A stretch of 36,206 nucleotides of DNA from Candidatus Rokuibacteriota bacterium (GTDB lineage Bacteria > Methylomirabilota > Methylomirabilia > Rokubacteriales > CSP1-6). This document shows, in pieces, positions 15,166-23,231 of the stretch. Location of the stretch: assembly GCA_016193045.1 (NCBI GenBank), contig JACPSW010000096.1, positions 1 through 36,206 on the forward strand, read 5' to 3'. Positions within the stretch are counted from its first letter, which is position 1; every line of letters begins with the position of its first letter. Both the position numbers and the translations under genes were made by a program. The notes beneath the pieces were generated by a model, which was given only the letters and a program-made list of their open reading frames with translations, ran no database searches and was not told the origin of the DNA.

Positions 15166-16169
15166 TTTATGCGCAGGAGCCGGCGGGCGTTGCCCTCGTA
15201 GATCTTGGCCTTCTCTTCGGGCGTCGCGCGCATCCGCTCCATGGCGGCGATGGTCTCGCGGATGAAGCCCGGCCCCTTCTCCGGGTCGAAGGGCATGTCG
15301 GTTCCGAACAGGACCCGATCGGCGCCGAAGAAGGCCAGGCCGCACTCCATGGCGTGGTGCGCCCCGAAGAGGGCGGTGTCGCCGTAGAACATCTTGAAGT
15401 AGTCGAGGGGGCGGCGCTTGAGCCGCTTGAGGGCGGCCCCGTCGTCGGGGTCGTCGGTGCGGCTGCCGAGCTGGTCGAGCCCATGGCCGGCCCGCCCCTC
15501 GAAGTACGGGAGCATGGCGCCCATGTGGTGGGTGATGATCTTGAGATCGGGGAAGCGGTCGAACAGCCCGGAGAACACGAGGCGTCCCATGGCGATGGTG
15601 GTTTCGTAGGGCCAGCCGAAGGCCCACCAGAAATCATACCGCGAACGCTTCTCGGTCGGGTAGTCGGCGAAAGTGTCCGGCCTCGCGGGGTGCATCCAGA
15701 TCGGGAGGCTGAGCGCCGCCATGCGCTCGAAGATCGGCCGGAAGTCGGGCTCGTCCAGCGGCCGGCCGTTGACGTTGGAGAAGATCTGAACGCCGGTGGC
15801 CTGGAGCTCTGTGATCGCACGGTCGATCTCCTTCACCGCCGCGTCGGGGTTGTTCATCGGAAGCGACGCGACGAAGCCGGGGAAGCGGTCCGGATGCCCG
15901 GCCACGATCTCGGCCATGCCGTCGTTGGCCAGGCGGGCCAGGTCGGGAGTGAGCTCGGGGCCGCCCAGCGCCTCGATCGGGGGAGATGCCAGCGTCAGCA
16001 CCTGGACGTACCCCTCGTAGCGATCCATGATCTTGAGGCGCAGGTCCAGGTCCACGAGCACGGGGATGCCGCGGGTCCGCTTCTGCATATAGCGCCCCGC
16101 CGCGGAGGCCTGGAGCATCCGATCGTAGAACTTCCTCGGGAAGATGTGGGGGAAGATGTCGATCTTCAT
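15159..16169 (-). CDS. ACMSD-like amidohydrolase/decarboxylase
   Basis: A 336-residue amidohydrolase_2 protein of the ACMSD/5-carboxyvanillate decarboxylase group, which decarboxylates or hydrolyses aromatic and related acids at a metal centre. Expected ligand motifs are visible: IWMHPARPD, ITHHMG and FGTDMPFD. The N-terminal HxH of ACMSD reads DIFPHIFP, so the first His is Phe and only the second is present. This variant occurs in a large uncharacterised branch and may alter metal binding. The ATG at 16169 overlaps the TRAP permease stop as ATGA, and its end overlaps the next gene by seven bases. Confidence 0.88.
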   Translation of the reverse strand: MKIDIFPHIFPRKFYDRMLQASAAGRYMQKRTRGIPVLVDLDLRLKIMDRYEGYVQVLTLASPPIEALGGPELTPDLARLANDGMAEIVAGHPDRFPGFVASLPMNNPDAAVKEIDRAITELQATGVQIFSNVNGRPLDEPDFRPIFERMAALSLPIWMHPARPDTFADYPTEKRSRYDFWWAFGWPYETTIAMGRLVFSGLFDRFPDLKIITHHMGAMLPYFEGRAGHGLDQLGSRTDDPDDGAALKRLKRRPLDYFKMFYGDTALFGAHHAMECGLAFFGADRVLFGTDMPFDPEKGPGFIRETIAAMERMRATPEEKAKIYEGNARRLLRIKC

Positions 16170-18088
16170 GGGATCTCCCTTGCTGGACTGAGACGCGCCC
16201 CGTTCCGTTCCCACAGGACGAGGAGGGCTCCGAGGGCGAGTCCGACCGCGTTGGCCGCGACCCACAGGCCGCTGGAGGGCGGCGGGAAGAGGCAGAGCCC
16301 GGCCAGCGCCGCCACGCTGCGCTTGGTCCAGCCGAGCGGGCGGAAGAGGAAGCCCGCGCAGGCGATGCCCAGGAGGATCACCCCCGCCGCCGCCGTGATC
16401 ACGGCCAGGATGATTTCCGAGGGTGAGCCCTTGAGAAGCAACGCCGGGTGATACGCAAAGAAAAAGGGAACCACGTAGGCGACGATCCCGAGCCGCACTC
16501 CGGCCCAACCGGCCTTCATGAAGTCGGCCCGGCCGATGGAGGCCGCCGCGTAGGTCGCCAGGCAGACCGGCGGGGTGATCATGGAGAGCATGCCGAAGTA
16601 GAAGAGAAAAAGGTGGGCCCCCAGGGGGTCGATCCCCAGCTGGACCAGCGCGGGCCCCACCAGGACGGCCAGCATCACGTAGATGACGGCGGTGGGCATT
16701 CCCATCCCGAGCACGATGCAGACGATGGCGGTCAGGGTGAGAAGCAGGAGCGCATTCCCTCCCGCCGCCGAGACCAGCAGGAAGGAAAACTTGAAGCCGA
16801 GCCCCGACAGCTGGAGGACGCCGATCACGAACCCGGCCACGGCGGTGATGGCGACGATGTCCAGGAGCACGCGACCCGTCTCCTCGATGGCCGTGAGCAG
16901 CTTGCCGAGCGTCAGCCGGTCCTCGCGCTGGAAGGCGCCGACGAGGAGGGCGGCGATGACGGCGACCATTCCCGCCTTGCCGGGCTGCCAGACCGCGATC
17001 ATGAGCGTATAGAGCAGGACCAGGAGCGGCAGGAGAAAGCTCCACCCGCGCCCCATCACGGTCCTGAACCGGGGGAGCTGCGCTCGCGGAAGCCCGACCA
17101 GGCGGCCCTTCGCCGCCTCCAGGTCCACCTGGACGAAGAGGGCGAGGTAGTAGAGCAGGGCCGGGATCACCGCGGCCAGGGCCACCTGGCCGTACGGGAT
17201 CGCCAGGAACTCGGCGATCAGGAACGCGGCCACGCCCATGACGGGCGGCATGATCTGGCCGCCGGTGGACGCGACGGCCTCGATGGCCGCGGCCATGTGC
17301 GGGGCATAGCCAGTGCGCTTCATCATCGGAATCGTGATCGCTCCGTCCACGACCACGTTGGAGACCGCGCTGCCCGACACGGTCCCGAAGAGGCTCGAGC
17401 CCGCCACCGCGACCTTGGCCGGGCCTCCCCGGTAGCGCCCCATGGCGACCAGCGCCAGATCGGTGAGGAACTTGTCGCCGCCCACCGCGTAGAGCGCCTG
17501 GCCGAAGAAGATGAAGGCCACCACGATGCTCGCCGTCACCGCCAGCGGGAGACCGAAGAGCGCGTTCGTATCCAGATAGAGATAGACCGCGATCCGCTCC
17601 CAGGTCGAGCCCTTGCCGGCCAGCGGGCCGGGCAGGAGGTAGGCGAACTTGGCGTAGAGGATGAAGACGGCGCCCAGCCCCACCATGACCCAGCCCACGA
17701 GCCGGCGGGTGGCCTCGAGGACCAGGAGGATCGCCAGCGCACCCAGCCACACCTTGTCGGGCGTCAGGACGCCGAGGCGATAGGCGATGGTGGGGTACAG
17801 GAGGACGACGTAGCCCCCCACCGCGAGCCCGCCGAGACAGAGGAGCCAGTCGTACCAGGGGACCCGGTGGGCATGCCCACGCGCATGCGACCTGACGCCG
17901 AGGAAGACAGCGCCGAGGGCCAGGGCGAGGAAGAGGCCGAGGTACTGCTCCTTGAAGAAGGCGCGTCCGACGAGCTGGTGGACCTCCAGAGCCCAGAGGG
18001 CGCCGACCAGCGTGAGGGCCGACAGGAGCGCGCGCTCAGCCGCCCGGCCGGCGCCGGTCAACGACCTGAACTTCGAGGGTGCGACCAC
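16166..18088 (-). CDS. TAXI-type TRAP transporter fused permease (DctQM fusion)
   Basis: A 640-residue membrane protein with about 15-17 hydrophobic segments. It is the single-chain permease typical of TAXI TRAP systems, in which the small and large subunits are fused. The DctM half shows FGTVSGSAVSNVVVDGAITI, a GGQIMPPVMGVAAF loop and MGMPTAVIYVM. Translation starts with GTG at 18088, immediately after the TAA of the binding-protein gene. The stop overlaps the amidohydrolase ATG. Together with its binding protein it forms a complete importer, distinct from the DctPQM system to the left. Confidence 0.93.
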   Translation of the reverse strand: MVAPSKFRSLTGAGRAAERALLSALTLVGALWALEVHQLVGRAFFKEQYLGLFLALALGAVFLGVRSHARGHAHRVPWYDWLLCLGGLAVGGYVVLLYPTIAYRLGVLTPDKVWLGALAILLVLEATRRLVGWVMVGLGAVFILYAKFAYLLPGPLAGKGSTWERIAVYLYLDTNALFGLPLAVTASIVVAFIFFGQALYAVGGDKFLTDLALVAMGRYRGGPAKVAVAGSSLFGTVSGSAVSNVVVDGAITIPMMKRTGYAPHMAAAIEAVASTGGQIMPPVMGVAAFLIAEFLAIPYGQVALAAVIPALLYYLALFVQVDLEAAKGRLVGLPRAQLPRFRTVMGRGWSFLLPLLVLLYTLMIAVWQPGKAGMVAVIAALLVGAFQREDRLTLGKLLTAIEETGRVLLDIVAITAVAGFVIGVLQLSGLGFKFSFLLVSAAGGNALLLLTLTAIVCIVLGMGMPTAVIYVMLAVLVGPALVQLGIDPLGAHLFLFYFGMLSMITPPVCLATYAAASIGRADFMKAGWAGVRLGIVAYVVPFFFAYHPALLLKGSPSEIILAVITAAAGVILLGIACAGFLFRPLGWTKRSVAALAGLCLFPPPSSGLWVAANAVGLALGALLVLWERNGARLSPAREIP

Positions 18089-19117
18089 TTACGGGTTTAT
18101 GGCGAGCAGCTTCTGCTGGGTCTGATCCATCGCCGGCGTCCACACCCCGCGCTCCTTGTAGAAGCGGACCGCGCCAGGATGATAGGGGGTCGTCACGTCG
18201 GGATCCGCGGCGCGCTCCCGCGTCCACTCCCTGAAGATCGGATGGAGCGGCGGAAGCTTGTCCGCATTTCCCCAGATGGCCTTGAGCACCGCTTCCACCA
18301 CCGTATCCGGAACGCTCTTCCCGGCGATCAGATAGTTGTCGTAGGCGATGAAGCAGGTGTCCTCGACGACGGCCGCCGCCTTGCCGGCCTTGATCCAGCG
18401 GGGATAATAGCCCGGCACGGCCTGCCGGAGGCGACGCTCCCCCTCCGGGGAGCAATCGGTGGAGATGTGGCGCACGCCGATGGCGGCGTCGGCTTCCCTC
18501 ACCTTCGCGGAGTTGATGGCGAACTCGGTCACGTCCGCGCGCCCCTGGACGAGCGCGTCCACGCCGTCGTTGACGGCCGGGACGGGGACCACCTTGACGT
18601 CATTCCAGGTCAGTCCCGCGCTCGCCAAGTGGCCGAACATGTTGTACCAGACGGCCAGATGCGCCGGGTACTCGCCGGTCATGCGCTTGCCCTTGATCTC
18701 GTGGATGGTCTTGATCGGGGAGTCCTTCCGCACCAGCAGGCCCACCAGCAGCGGCGAGCCGCGCATGACCAGCCGGGTGTTGGGGCCGTGGGGAAACGGG
18801 TTCCGCCCGCCGATCTGGAATTTGGGCCCCCGATAGGCGAGCGCCATGTCCACCGCGTTGTTGACGCCGAACTCGAGCTCGCCCGTGTTCAGGAGCGGGA
18901 TAAACGTGCTCGAGCCCGCGTAGGGCTGGACCGACATCCTGACGGGTCCCGCTTCGCTCACGACCTTGGCGAGGCCGCTTCCGATGGTGTAGAAGACGGT
19001 CCCCGGCGGGTTGGTCCCGACGCTCACAGTCTGGGCCTGTGCCGCCGGGCCGAGCGCCAGCGCCATGGCGACGAGCGCGGCGCCGACGACCGCGTGACGA
19101 AGCAAGTGTGCAAACAT
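18089..19117 (-). CDS. TAXI-family TRAP solute-binding protein
   Basis: A 342-residue exported binding protein. The signal peptide covers about residues 1-28, ending AAQAQT. The mature start VSVGTNPPGTVFYTIGSGLA is the TAXI-family opening strand and loop, and GELEFGVNNAVD follows. A segment near PIKTIHEIKGKRM and a later ALVQGRADV match the two-lobed fold. The ATG at 19117 has GAGGAGG upstream at good spacing. It is the first gene of the leftward operon that ends with the 2-hydroxyacid dehydrogenase. Ligands of TAXI proteins cannot be predicted from sequence. Confidence 0.92.
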   Translation of the reverse strand: MFAHLLRHAVVGAALVAMALALGPAAQAQTVSVGTNPPGTVFYTIGSGLAKVVSEAGPVRMSVQPYAGSSTFIPLLNTGELEFGVNNAVDMALAYRGPKFQIGGRNPFPHGPNTRLVMRGSPLLVGLLVRKDSPIKTIHEIKGKRMTGEYPAHLAVWYNMFGHLASAGLTWNDVKVVPVPAVNDGVDALVQGRADVTEFAINSAKVREADAAIGVRHISTDCSPEGERRLRQAVPGYYPRWIKAGKAAAVVEDTCFIAYDNYLIAGKSVPDTVVEAVLKAIWGNADKLPPLHPIFREWTRERAADPDVTTPYHPGAVRFYKERGVWTPAMDQTQQKLLAINP

Positions 19118-19146
19118 GAAGGCCTCCTCAGAAAGAATCTGCCAGC

Positions 19147-19166
19147 GTTATAGCACGCCCGGGCGT
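19147..19166 (-). promoter_or_regulatory. Possible promoter and palindromic operator for the TAXI operon
   Basis: On the minus strand a -10-like TATAAC (19152-19147) lies 30 bases upstream of the TAXI start. Directly upstream is the perfect 12-bp palindrome ACGCCCGGGCGT (19155-19166), in the -35/-10 spacer. The -35 candidate (TGGACG) is weak, and the palindrome touches the end of the upstream small gene. Confidence 0.35.
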
Positions 19167-19363
19167 CAGTCGTCCACGTACACGCAGACCGCTTCGACCC
19201 CCTCGCGGCGGAGCCGCTTTGCGTTGAACTCGCAGAACTCCTGGTGGAGAAACCGCTCCCGCGGCATCCACCTCCAGACGGGGTACGGATACGGGTAGGG
19301 AGCCACGACGAGGGTGTTCACGTAGATCCACCAGGCGATCAGAATCGTTGCCGGGATCTTCAT
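19166..19363 (-). CDS. Small membrane-anchored hypothetical protein
   Basis: A 65-residue protein from the ATG at 19363, with an AGAGG-type ribosome site just upstream. It begins with a hydrophobic helix (PATILIAWWIYVNTLVV), a proline/tyrosine repeat (APYPYPYPV) and a soluble tail with WMPRERFLHQEFCEF that ends in acidic VDD. The charge pattern and aromatic content look like a real protein rather than a shadow frame, but I recognise no family. It lies between the repeat at 19376 and the TAXI operon promoter. Confidence 0.5.
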   Translation of the reverse strand: MKIPATILIAWWIYVNTLVVAPYPYPYPVWRWMPRERFLHQEFCEFNAKRLRREGVEAVCVYVDD

Positions 19364-19375
19364 GGGTGACCTCTG

Positions 19376-19470
19376 CCCCCTCACCTTAATCCTCTCCCCC
19401 CCTCACCCTACCTCTTCCCAGTGGGGAGAGGAGAAGAGGTGAGGAGCATCGGGTGGGGCAGGGTGAGGGG
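19376..19470. repeat. Palindromic intergenic repeat, copy A
   Basis: Outer arms CCCCTCACC (19377-19385) and GGTGAGGGG (19462-19470) enclose nested inner arms: ACCTCTTC (19410-19417) with GAAGAGGT (19433-19440), around TTCCCAGTGGGGAGA. The same CCCTCACCC...CTCTCCCC vocabulary recurs at 20494, 21448 and 24471, so this is a dispersed family. No T tract is present. Confidence 0.7.
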
Positions 19471-19474
19471 TCTA

Positions 19475-20470
19475 TCAGGCGAAATTGGGCATGACCCGCT
19501 TCGCCAGCAGGTCGATCTGCTTCGGATCGTCGGTCACCGGGCCGAGGACGAGGTACTGAAGCCCCGCCCCCACCAGATCGGCGATCCGGGCGTTGATCCG
19601 GTCGATGCTGCCCGCCATGTAGCACTCCTGCAGGTGCTCCCAGGTCCGATGCGTCCCCATGGCCCGGAAGAACGGCGCCTTGGACTCCTCGAGCGCCTTG
19701 GCATCATTCGTTGTTTCCACCAGGTGGGTGAAGTTACAGTGGCCGAAGGTCAGCGTCCTGGGGTCGCGACCCACCGCCCGGGCGTGCTCCAGGATCTGCC
19801 CCCAGTCGCGCTTGACCCACTCCTGGGTGCCGGAGCAGCGCGAGAGCCAGTTGCCGGCCTTCACGACGCGGTCCATCACCGTCTTAGCGATGACCGGCAC
19901 GTCGTGCTCGTGGGGATCCGGGATGCGCGAGCCGCCCGATACCCAGATGTCGGGCATCTTCGGCGGGCGGGGATCGCTGGTGACGTCGGTGAACTGGTAG
20001 TATCGGCCGCGAAAGCTGGCGTTGGGCCGCGTGAGCAACAGGGTGACGGCCTCGATGATCTCGTCGGTTCGCTTCCCGCGCTCCTCGATGCGCGACCCGG
20101 TCACCTCGTACTCGCGCACATACCAGCCGGGGCCGACGCCGAAGACGTAGCGGTTGTTCGACATGTGGCAGAGGGTCGAGATCTCCTTTGCCAGCACCAC
20201 CGGGTGCCGCACCGGGAGCACGAGGATGCCGGTCGCCAGCCTCACCTTCGACGTCAGCGCGGCCGCGTAGGCGAGCATCGTCAGGGGCTCGAGCCAGGCG
20301 TTGGCGTAGAGTCCCGGGGCCGACAGGACGTGATCGATGACCCACACGTCGATCCCGTGCTCCTCGCACTTCCTGATCGATTCGGTGATGCGGCGGGCGT
20401 TCTCGGGGCCCCCCGGATCGTCGCTCCACGCGTAGGTGGGGATCCACGCGCCGAACTTCAGCTTGGCCAA
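19475..20470 (-). CDS. LLM-class (luciferase-like) flavin/F420-dependent oxidoreductase
   Basis: A 331-residue bacterial-luciferase-fold protein. Family traits are the opening KLKFGAWIPTYAW strand, ATGILVLPVRHP, a MSNNRYVFGVGPGWYVREYE segment that builds the flavin/F420 pocket, and the DIWVSGGSRIP strand. These enzymes act as monooxygenases or F420-dependent dehydrogenases; which one cannot be told here. The gene lies alone between two palindromic repeats, leftward, with the cupin gene 60 bases upstream in the same direction. Confidence 0.88.
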   Translation of the reverse strand: MAKLKFGAWIPTYAWSDDPGGPENARRITESIRKCEEHGIDVWVIDHVLSAPGLYANAWLEPLTMLAYAAALTSKVRLATGILVLPVRHPVVLAKEISTLCHMSNNRYVFGVGPGWYVREYEVTGSRIEERGKRTDEIIEAVTLLLTRPNASFRGRYYQFTDVTSDPRPPKMPDIWVSGGSRIPDPHEHDVPVIAKTVMDRVVKAGNWLSRCSGTQEWVKRDWGQILEHARAVGRDPRTLTFGHCNFTHLVETTNDAKALEESKAPFFRAMGTHRTWEHLQECYMAGSIDRINARIADLVGAGLQYLVLGPVTDDPKQIDLLAKRVMPNFA

Positions 20471-20493
20471 CTCATATCTCCTTCCTTATCCTG

Positions 20494-20514
20494 CCTCTCC
20501 CCTCGGGGGAGAGG
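20494..20514. repeat. Palindromic intergenic repeat, copy B
   Basis: CCTCTCCCC (20494-20502), loop TCG, GGGGAGAGG (20506-20514) is a perfect 9-bp hairpin, followed by GGGGTGAGGGG. It lies between the cupin and luciferase-like genes and shares sequence with copies A, C and D. Confidence 0.7.
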
Positions 20515-20530
20515 GCGGGGTGAGGGGCGT

Positions 20531-20890
20531 TCATCGTTTGTAGTACCGGAACTCCAGCGTCGTGCACCCCTTGGGGATCCGGTAAGGGCCGTGGATCATG
20601 CCGGGCGGGCGGCAGGCGTACATCCCCGCCGTGAAGGTCTGCTTCTTCCCTAGGTCGATCAGCTCGCCCTCGAGGATCCAGACCTCTTCCCAGAAGTCAT
20701 GGGTGATGGTCTCCGTCGTCTCCACGCCGGCGTCGAACTTCACGAGCCGCGTGACGTCGCCGGTCTTCTCGTCACGGCTCAGGATTTTCTCTCTTACGCC
20801 GGGGCCGCCGACACCCGCAGTCGTTGAGCCGCTGACCGGCTGCCAGGGGATCTGATCGGGCCTGAAGAACTCGAGTTCGGGCTTTGGCAT
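20531..20890 (-). CDS. Cupin-domain protein
   Basis: A 119-residue single cupin. Metal-binding type residues appear in THDFWEEVWILEGEL (His, Glu, Glu of cupin motif 1) and in PPGMIHGPYR (His of motif 2), on a small beta-barrel. Such proteins act as dioxygenases, isomerases or sugar-binding sensors; no specific activity is indicated. The start is ATG at 20890, with an in-frame GTG three bases upstream. It is oriented towards the luciferase-like gene, with only a repeat between them, so the two may be co-transcribed. Confidence 0.8.
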   Translation of the reverse strand: MPKPELEFFRPDQIPWQPVSGSTTAGVGGPGVREKILSRDEKTGDVTRLVKFDAGVETTETITHDFWEEVWILEGELIDLGKKQTFTAGMYACRPPGMIHGPYRIPKGCTTLEFRYYKR

Positions 20891-20955
20891 CACCGTCTCG
20901 AAGCGATCCTATCGCCGGGCTATCCCCGGGTCAAGCGGGAGCCCCAGACCCGCTA

Positions 20956-21016
20956 GCCGTATAGGATTCGATACGGCGGTGTCACCCTTGCCGGCCGTGA
21001 GCGGGTGGGCTATATT
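20956..21016 (+). promoter_or_regulatory. Inverted repeat plus promoter for the monooxygenase gene
   Basis: GCCGTAT (20956-20962) and ATACGGC (20971-20977) are perfect 7-base arms eight bases apart. Eleven bases downstream lie TTGCCG (20988-20993) and TATATT (21011-21016), spaced by 17 bases. The repeat sits just upstream of the -35 box, where an activator would bind. The leader from about 21022 to 21089 is about 68 bases. Confidence 0.55.
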
Positions 21017-21089
21017 CGGCGCACGCCCCAGCGGGCTCATCGCCCTGTCACGCTCGAGAGCGCGCAACCGGAGAAAGTCAGGAGGCCAT

Positions 21090-21431
21090 ATGATCACCGC
21101 CACCGTGCGATACAAGCTGCCGCCGCACATCGATTATGCAGCGTGCCGAGAGCATTTCCACAAGATCGCTCCCGGATTCCAACAGGTCGAGGGCCTGATT
21201 AGCAAGCACTTCATCTGGAGCGAAAGCGGCTGGGCGGGCGGCGTCTACCAGTGGGAAACGCTCAAGGACGCGAAGGCTTTTTACAGCGGACCGTGGCTCC
21301 ACGGGATTATCGAGCGGTACGGGATGCCTCCGGACATCGAATTCTACGAGGTGTTCGCGCTGACCGACAACGCGCGGGGCACCGTCGAACTCTTTCGGGA
21401 CTGGCCTGAATGCAAGACACATAAAGGGTAG
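21090..21431 (+). CDS. YdhR-like small monooxygenase (dimeric alpha/beta barrel)
   Basis: A 113-residue ferredoxin-like fold protein of the YdhR/antibiotic-biosynthesis monooxygenase type. It has the pattern MITATVRYKLP, then a helix with HFHKIAPGFQQVEGLISKHF, and WAGGVYQWETLKDAKAFY followed by IEFYEVF. These proteins form dimeric barrels and often oxidise quinol-like aromatics without a metal; the substrate here is unknown. The ATG at 21090 is supported by AGGAGG (21079-21084); the frame is open upstream but without a better start. It stands alone and converges on the ABC permease gene, eight bases away. Confidence 0.75.
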   Translation: MITATVRYKLPPHIDYAACREHFHKIAPGFQQVEGLISKHFIWSESGWAGGVYQWETLKDAKAFYSGPWLHGIIERYGMPPDIEFYEVFALTDNARGTVELFRDWPECKTHKG

Positions 21432-21439
21432 TGTGCGGG

Positions 21440-22360
21440 TCAAGGTTGAGGGCGGGGGAGAGGGGAGGGTGAGGGGCGGAGGCGGGAGGCGAGGCCCGCG
21501 AGGCCCGACGGGAGCGCGAGGACCACGACGATCAGGGTGAGCCCGAGGCCCAGCATGTAGAAATACCGGAACTTGAGCAGGAGGATCTCCGAGGCCAGCC
21601 CGAGGAAGACCGCCCCGACGATCGGGCCCGCGACGGTCGTCGCCCCGCCCAGGAGCGCCATGATGACCGTCTGGAACGAGACGAACGGGTTGAACACCTG
21701 GGGATCGAGGTAGGTCCAGCGGGGAGCCATGGCGGCGCCCACGGCGCCCATGAACGCGGCGCTCAGGGCGAACGTCCCGACCTTGACGCGGGTGGTGTCG
21801 ATCCCGAGGGTCTCCGCGCGCTCCTCGTCCGCGCCGATCCCCACGAGGGCGTACCCCCAGCGGGAGCGGCGCAGCAGGAGCGCCGTCACCACCGCGAGGC
21901 CGGCCAGGCAGAGAACCGTGTAGTAGAGGGTCCACGGTCCGGGGGGCGCCAGCAGGAGCCGCCCCACGGTACCCGTCACGCCGGTCTCGTACCAGATCAG
22001 CGTGTGCTTGGCGAGCTCGGCGAGGCCGAAGGTGAAGACGGCGAAGTAGGGCCCGCGGAGCCTGAGCGCCAGCGCGCCCACGACCAGCGCCATCGCGCAG
22101 CCCATCAGCGCCCCCCCGAGGACGGGGAGCGGCCAGGGGACGCGCGCCCCCACGATCGCCGTGAGGTATGCGCCGGCCCCGAAGAAGGCGCCGGTGGCCA
22201 GCGAGAGGTAGCGAGAGGGACCCGAGAAGAACGCCCAGGACACGGCCAGCGCGACGTCGGCGAGGATCGCCAGGGCGAGGGAGCGGTGGTAGGGGGAGAG
22301 GATCTCCGGCGCGGCGATCAGCGCCATCAGGAGGAGGACGAGCGCGAGCTTACCGGCCAA
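21440..22360 (-). CDS. livM: Branched-chain amino-acid-type ABC permease (LivM family)
   Basis: A 306-residue membrane protein with about nine or ten helices. LivM hallmarks are the GAFFGAGAYLTAI loop, LRLRGPYFAVFTFGLAEL and the coupling region LGIDTTRVKVGTFALSAAFMG, with GGATTVAGPIVGA near the end. Translation starts at TTG 22360, overlapping the LivH stop. The last 12 or so codons (RPSPSPLPRP...) are supplied by a palindromic repeat at 21448, so the natural C-terminus may have been replaced. The partners are the LivH, LivK-like and LivG genes upstream. Confidence 0.9.
   Translation of the reverse strand: MAGKLALVLLLMALIAAPEILSPYHRSLALAILADVALAVSWAFFSGPSRYLSLATGAFFGAGAYLTAIVGARVPWPLPVLGGALMGCAMALVVGALALRLRGPYFAVFTFGLAELAKHTLIWYETGVTGTVGRLLLAPPGPWTLYYTVLCLAGLAVVTALLLRRSRWGYALVGIGADEERAETLGIDTTRVKVGTFALSAAFMGAVGAAMAPRWTYLDPQVFNPFVSFQTVIMALLGGATTVAGPIVGAVFLGLASEILLLKFRYFYMLGLGLTLIVVVLALPSGLAGLASRLRPSPSPLPRPQP
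21448..21476. repeat. Palindromic repeat half-copy C inside the LivM C-terminus
   Basis: A purine-rich arm, with GGGGGAGAGGGG followed by GGGTGAGGGG, matches one arm of copies A, B and D. No complementary arm is seen nearby. It encodes the proline/serine/arginine tail of LivM. Confidence 0.5.
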
Positions 22361-23231
22361 AGAGGCCCGAGGGCTTGAGAATCAGAATGAGCGAGAGGAC
22401 GGCGTAGGAGGCGATCAGCCGGATGTCGGAGGCGGCCAGATAGACGCTCGCCGTCTCCACGAGCCCCAGGATCAGCCCGCCCAGGAGGCTGCCGACGACG
22501 TTGCCGAGGCCGCCCAGGATGACGACGACGAGGGCCGTCACGGTGTAGGGGAGGCCGATGAAGGGGGTCAGCTCGAAGAGCATGCTGATCAGCGAGCCGG
22601 TGACCGCCGACATGGCGATGCCGATCCCGAAGCAGAGGCCGTGGACCCGGGACAGGTCGATCCCCGCCAGCTGGGCGCCCTCGGGATCCTGCATCAGGGC
22701 GCGGATCGCCTTGCCGAGGAAGCTCCGCTGGAGGAAGACGTAGAAGGCGAGGCTCACCGCGAGTGCCACGGCCGCGGCGACGAGCCGGTTGGCGGGGAAG
22801 ACCGATCCGAGGAAGCGCAGGGGGACCGCGAGGTAGCTGTAGCCCTTCAGATCCGCGCTCCAGAGAAGGAGCGCCGCGTTCTGGAGGACGAAGAGGAGAC
22901 CGAAGGACAGCAGGAGCGAGCGGGACTCGAGCGCCTCGGCGGCCTCGCCGCCCGCCAGCACGCGCGCATAGAGGAGCCGATGGAGCACGAGGCCGGCGCC
23001 GAACGACGCCGGCCCCGTGATGAGGAGCGTGAGGAGCGGGTTCACTCCCCACGCGGTGTGCAGCGAATAGGTGAGGTACGCGCCCATCATGAGGAACTCG
23101 CCGTGGGCCACGTTGAGCACGCGCATCAACCCGTACTGGAGGTTGAGGCCCAGCGCGACGAGCGCGTAGATCCCGCCGGTAATCAGCCCCCCGACGACGA
23201 TGTCAACGACCAGCGTCGGGCTTAGGCCCAT
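22350..23231 (-). CDS. livH: Branched-chain amino-acid-type ABC permease (LivH family)
   Basis: A 293-residue inner-membrane protein with about eight helices. The LivH signature GLITGGIYALVALGLNL lies near the N-terminus, followed by VLNVAHGEFLMMGAY and the late GGLGNVVGSLLGGLILG. The ATG at 23231 overlaps the end of the binding-protein gene by ten bases, so the two are translationally coupled. It pairs with LivM to form the membrane channel of an importer for amino acids, amides or aromatic acids; this transporter family often takes aromatic acids in soil bacteria. Confidence 0.92.
   Translation of the reverse strand: MGLSPTLVVDIVVGGLITGGIYALVALGLNLQYGLMRVLNVAHGEFLMMGAYLTYSLHTAWGVNPLLTLLITGPASFGAGLVLHRLLYARVLAGGEAAEALESRSLLLSFGLLFVLQNAALLLWSADLKGYSYLAVPLRFLGSVFPANRLVAAAVALAVSLAFYVFLQRSFLGKAIRALMQDPEGAQLAGIDLSRVHGLCFGIGIAMSAVTGSLISMLFELTPFIGLPYTVTALVVVILGGLGNVVGSLLGGLILGLVETASVYLAASDIRLIASYAVLSLILILKPSGLFGR

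Noticed and set aside
16448..19153. A 901-codon open frame on the plus strand
   Set aside because: It lies opposite the TAXI permease and binding protein and is His/Asp/Arg/Gly-rich, the typical shadow composition in GC-rich DNA.
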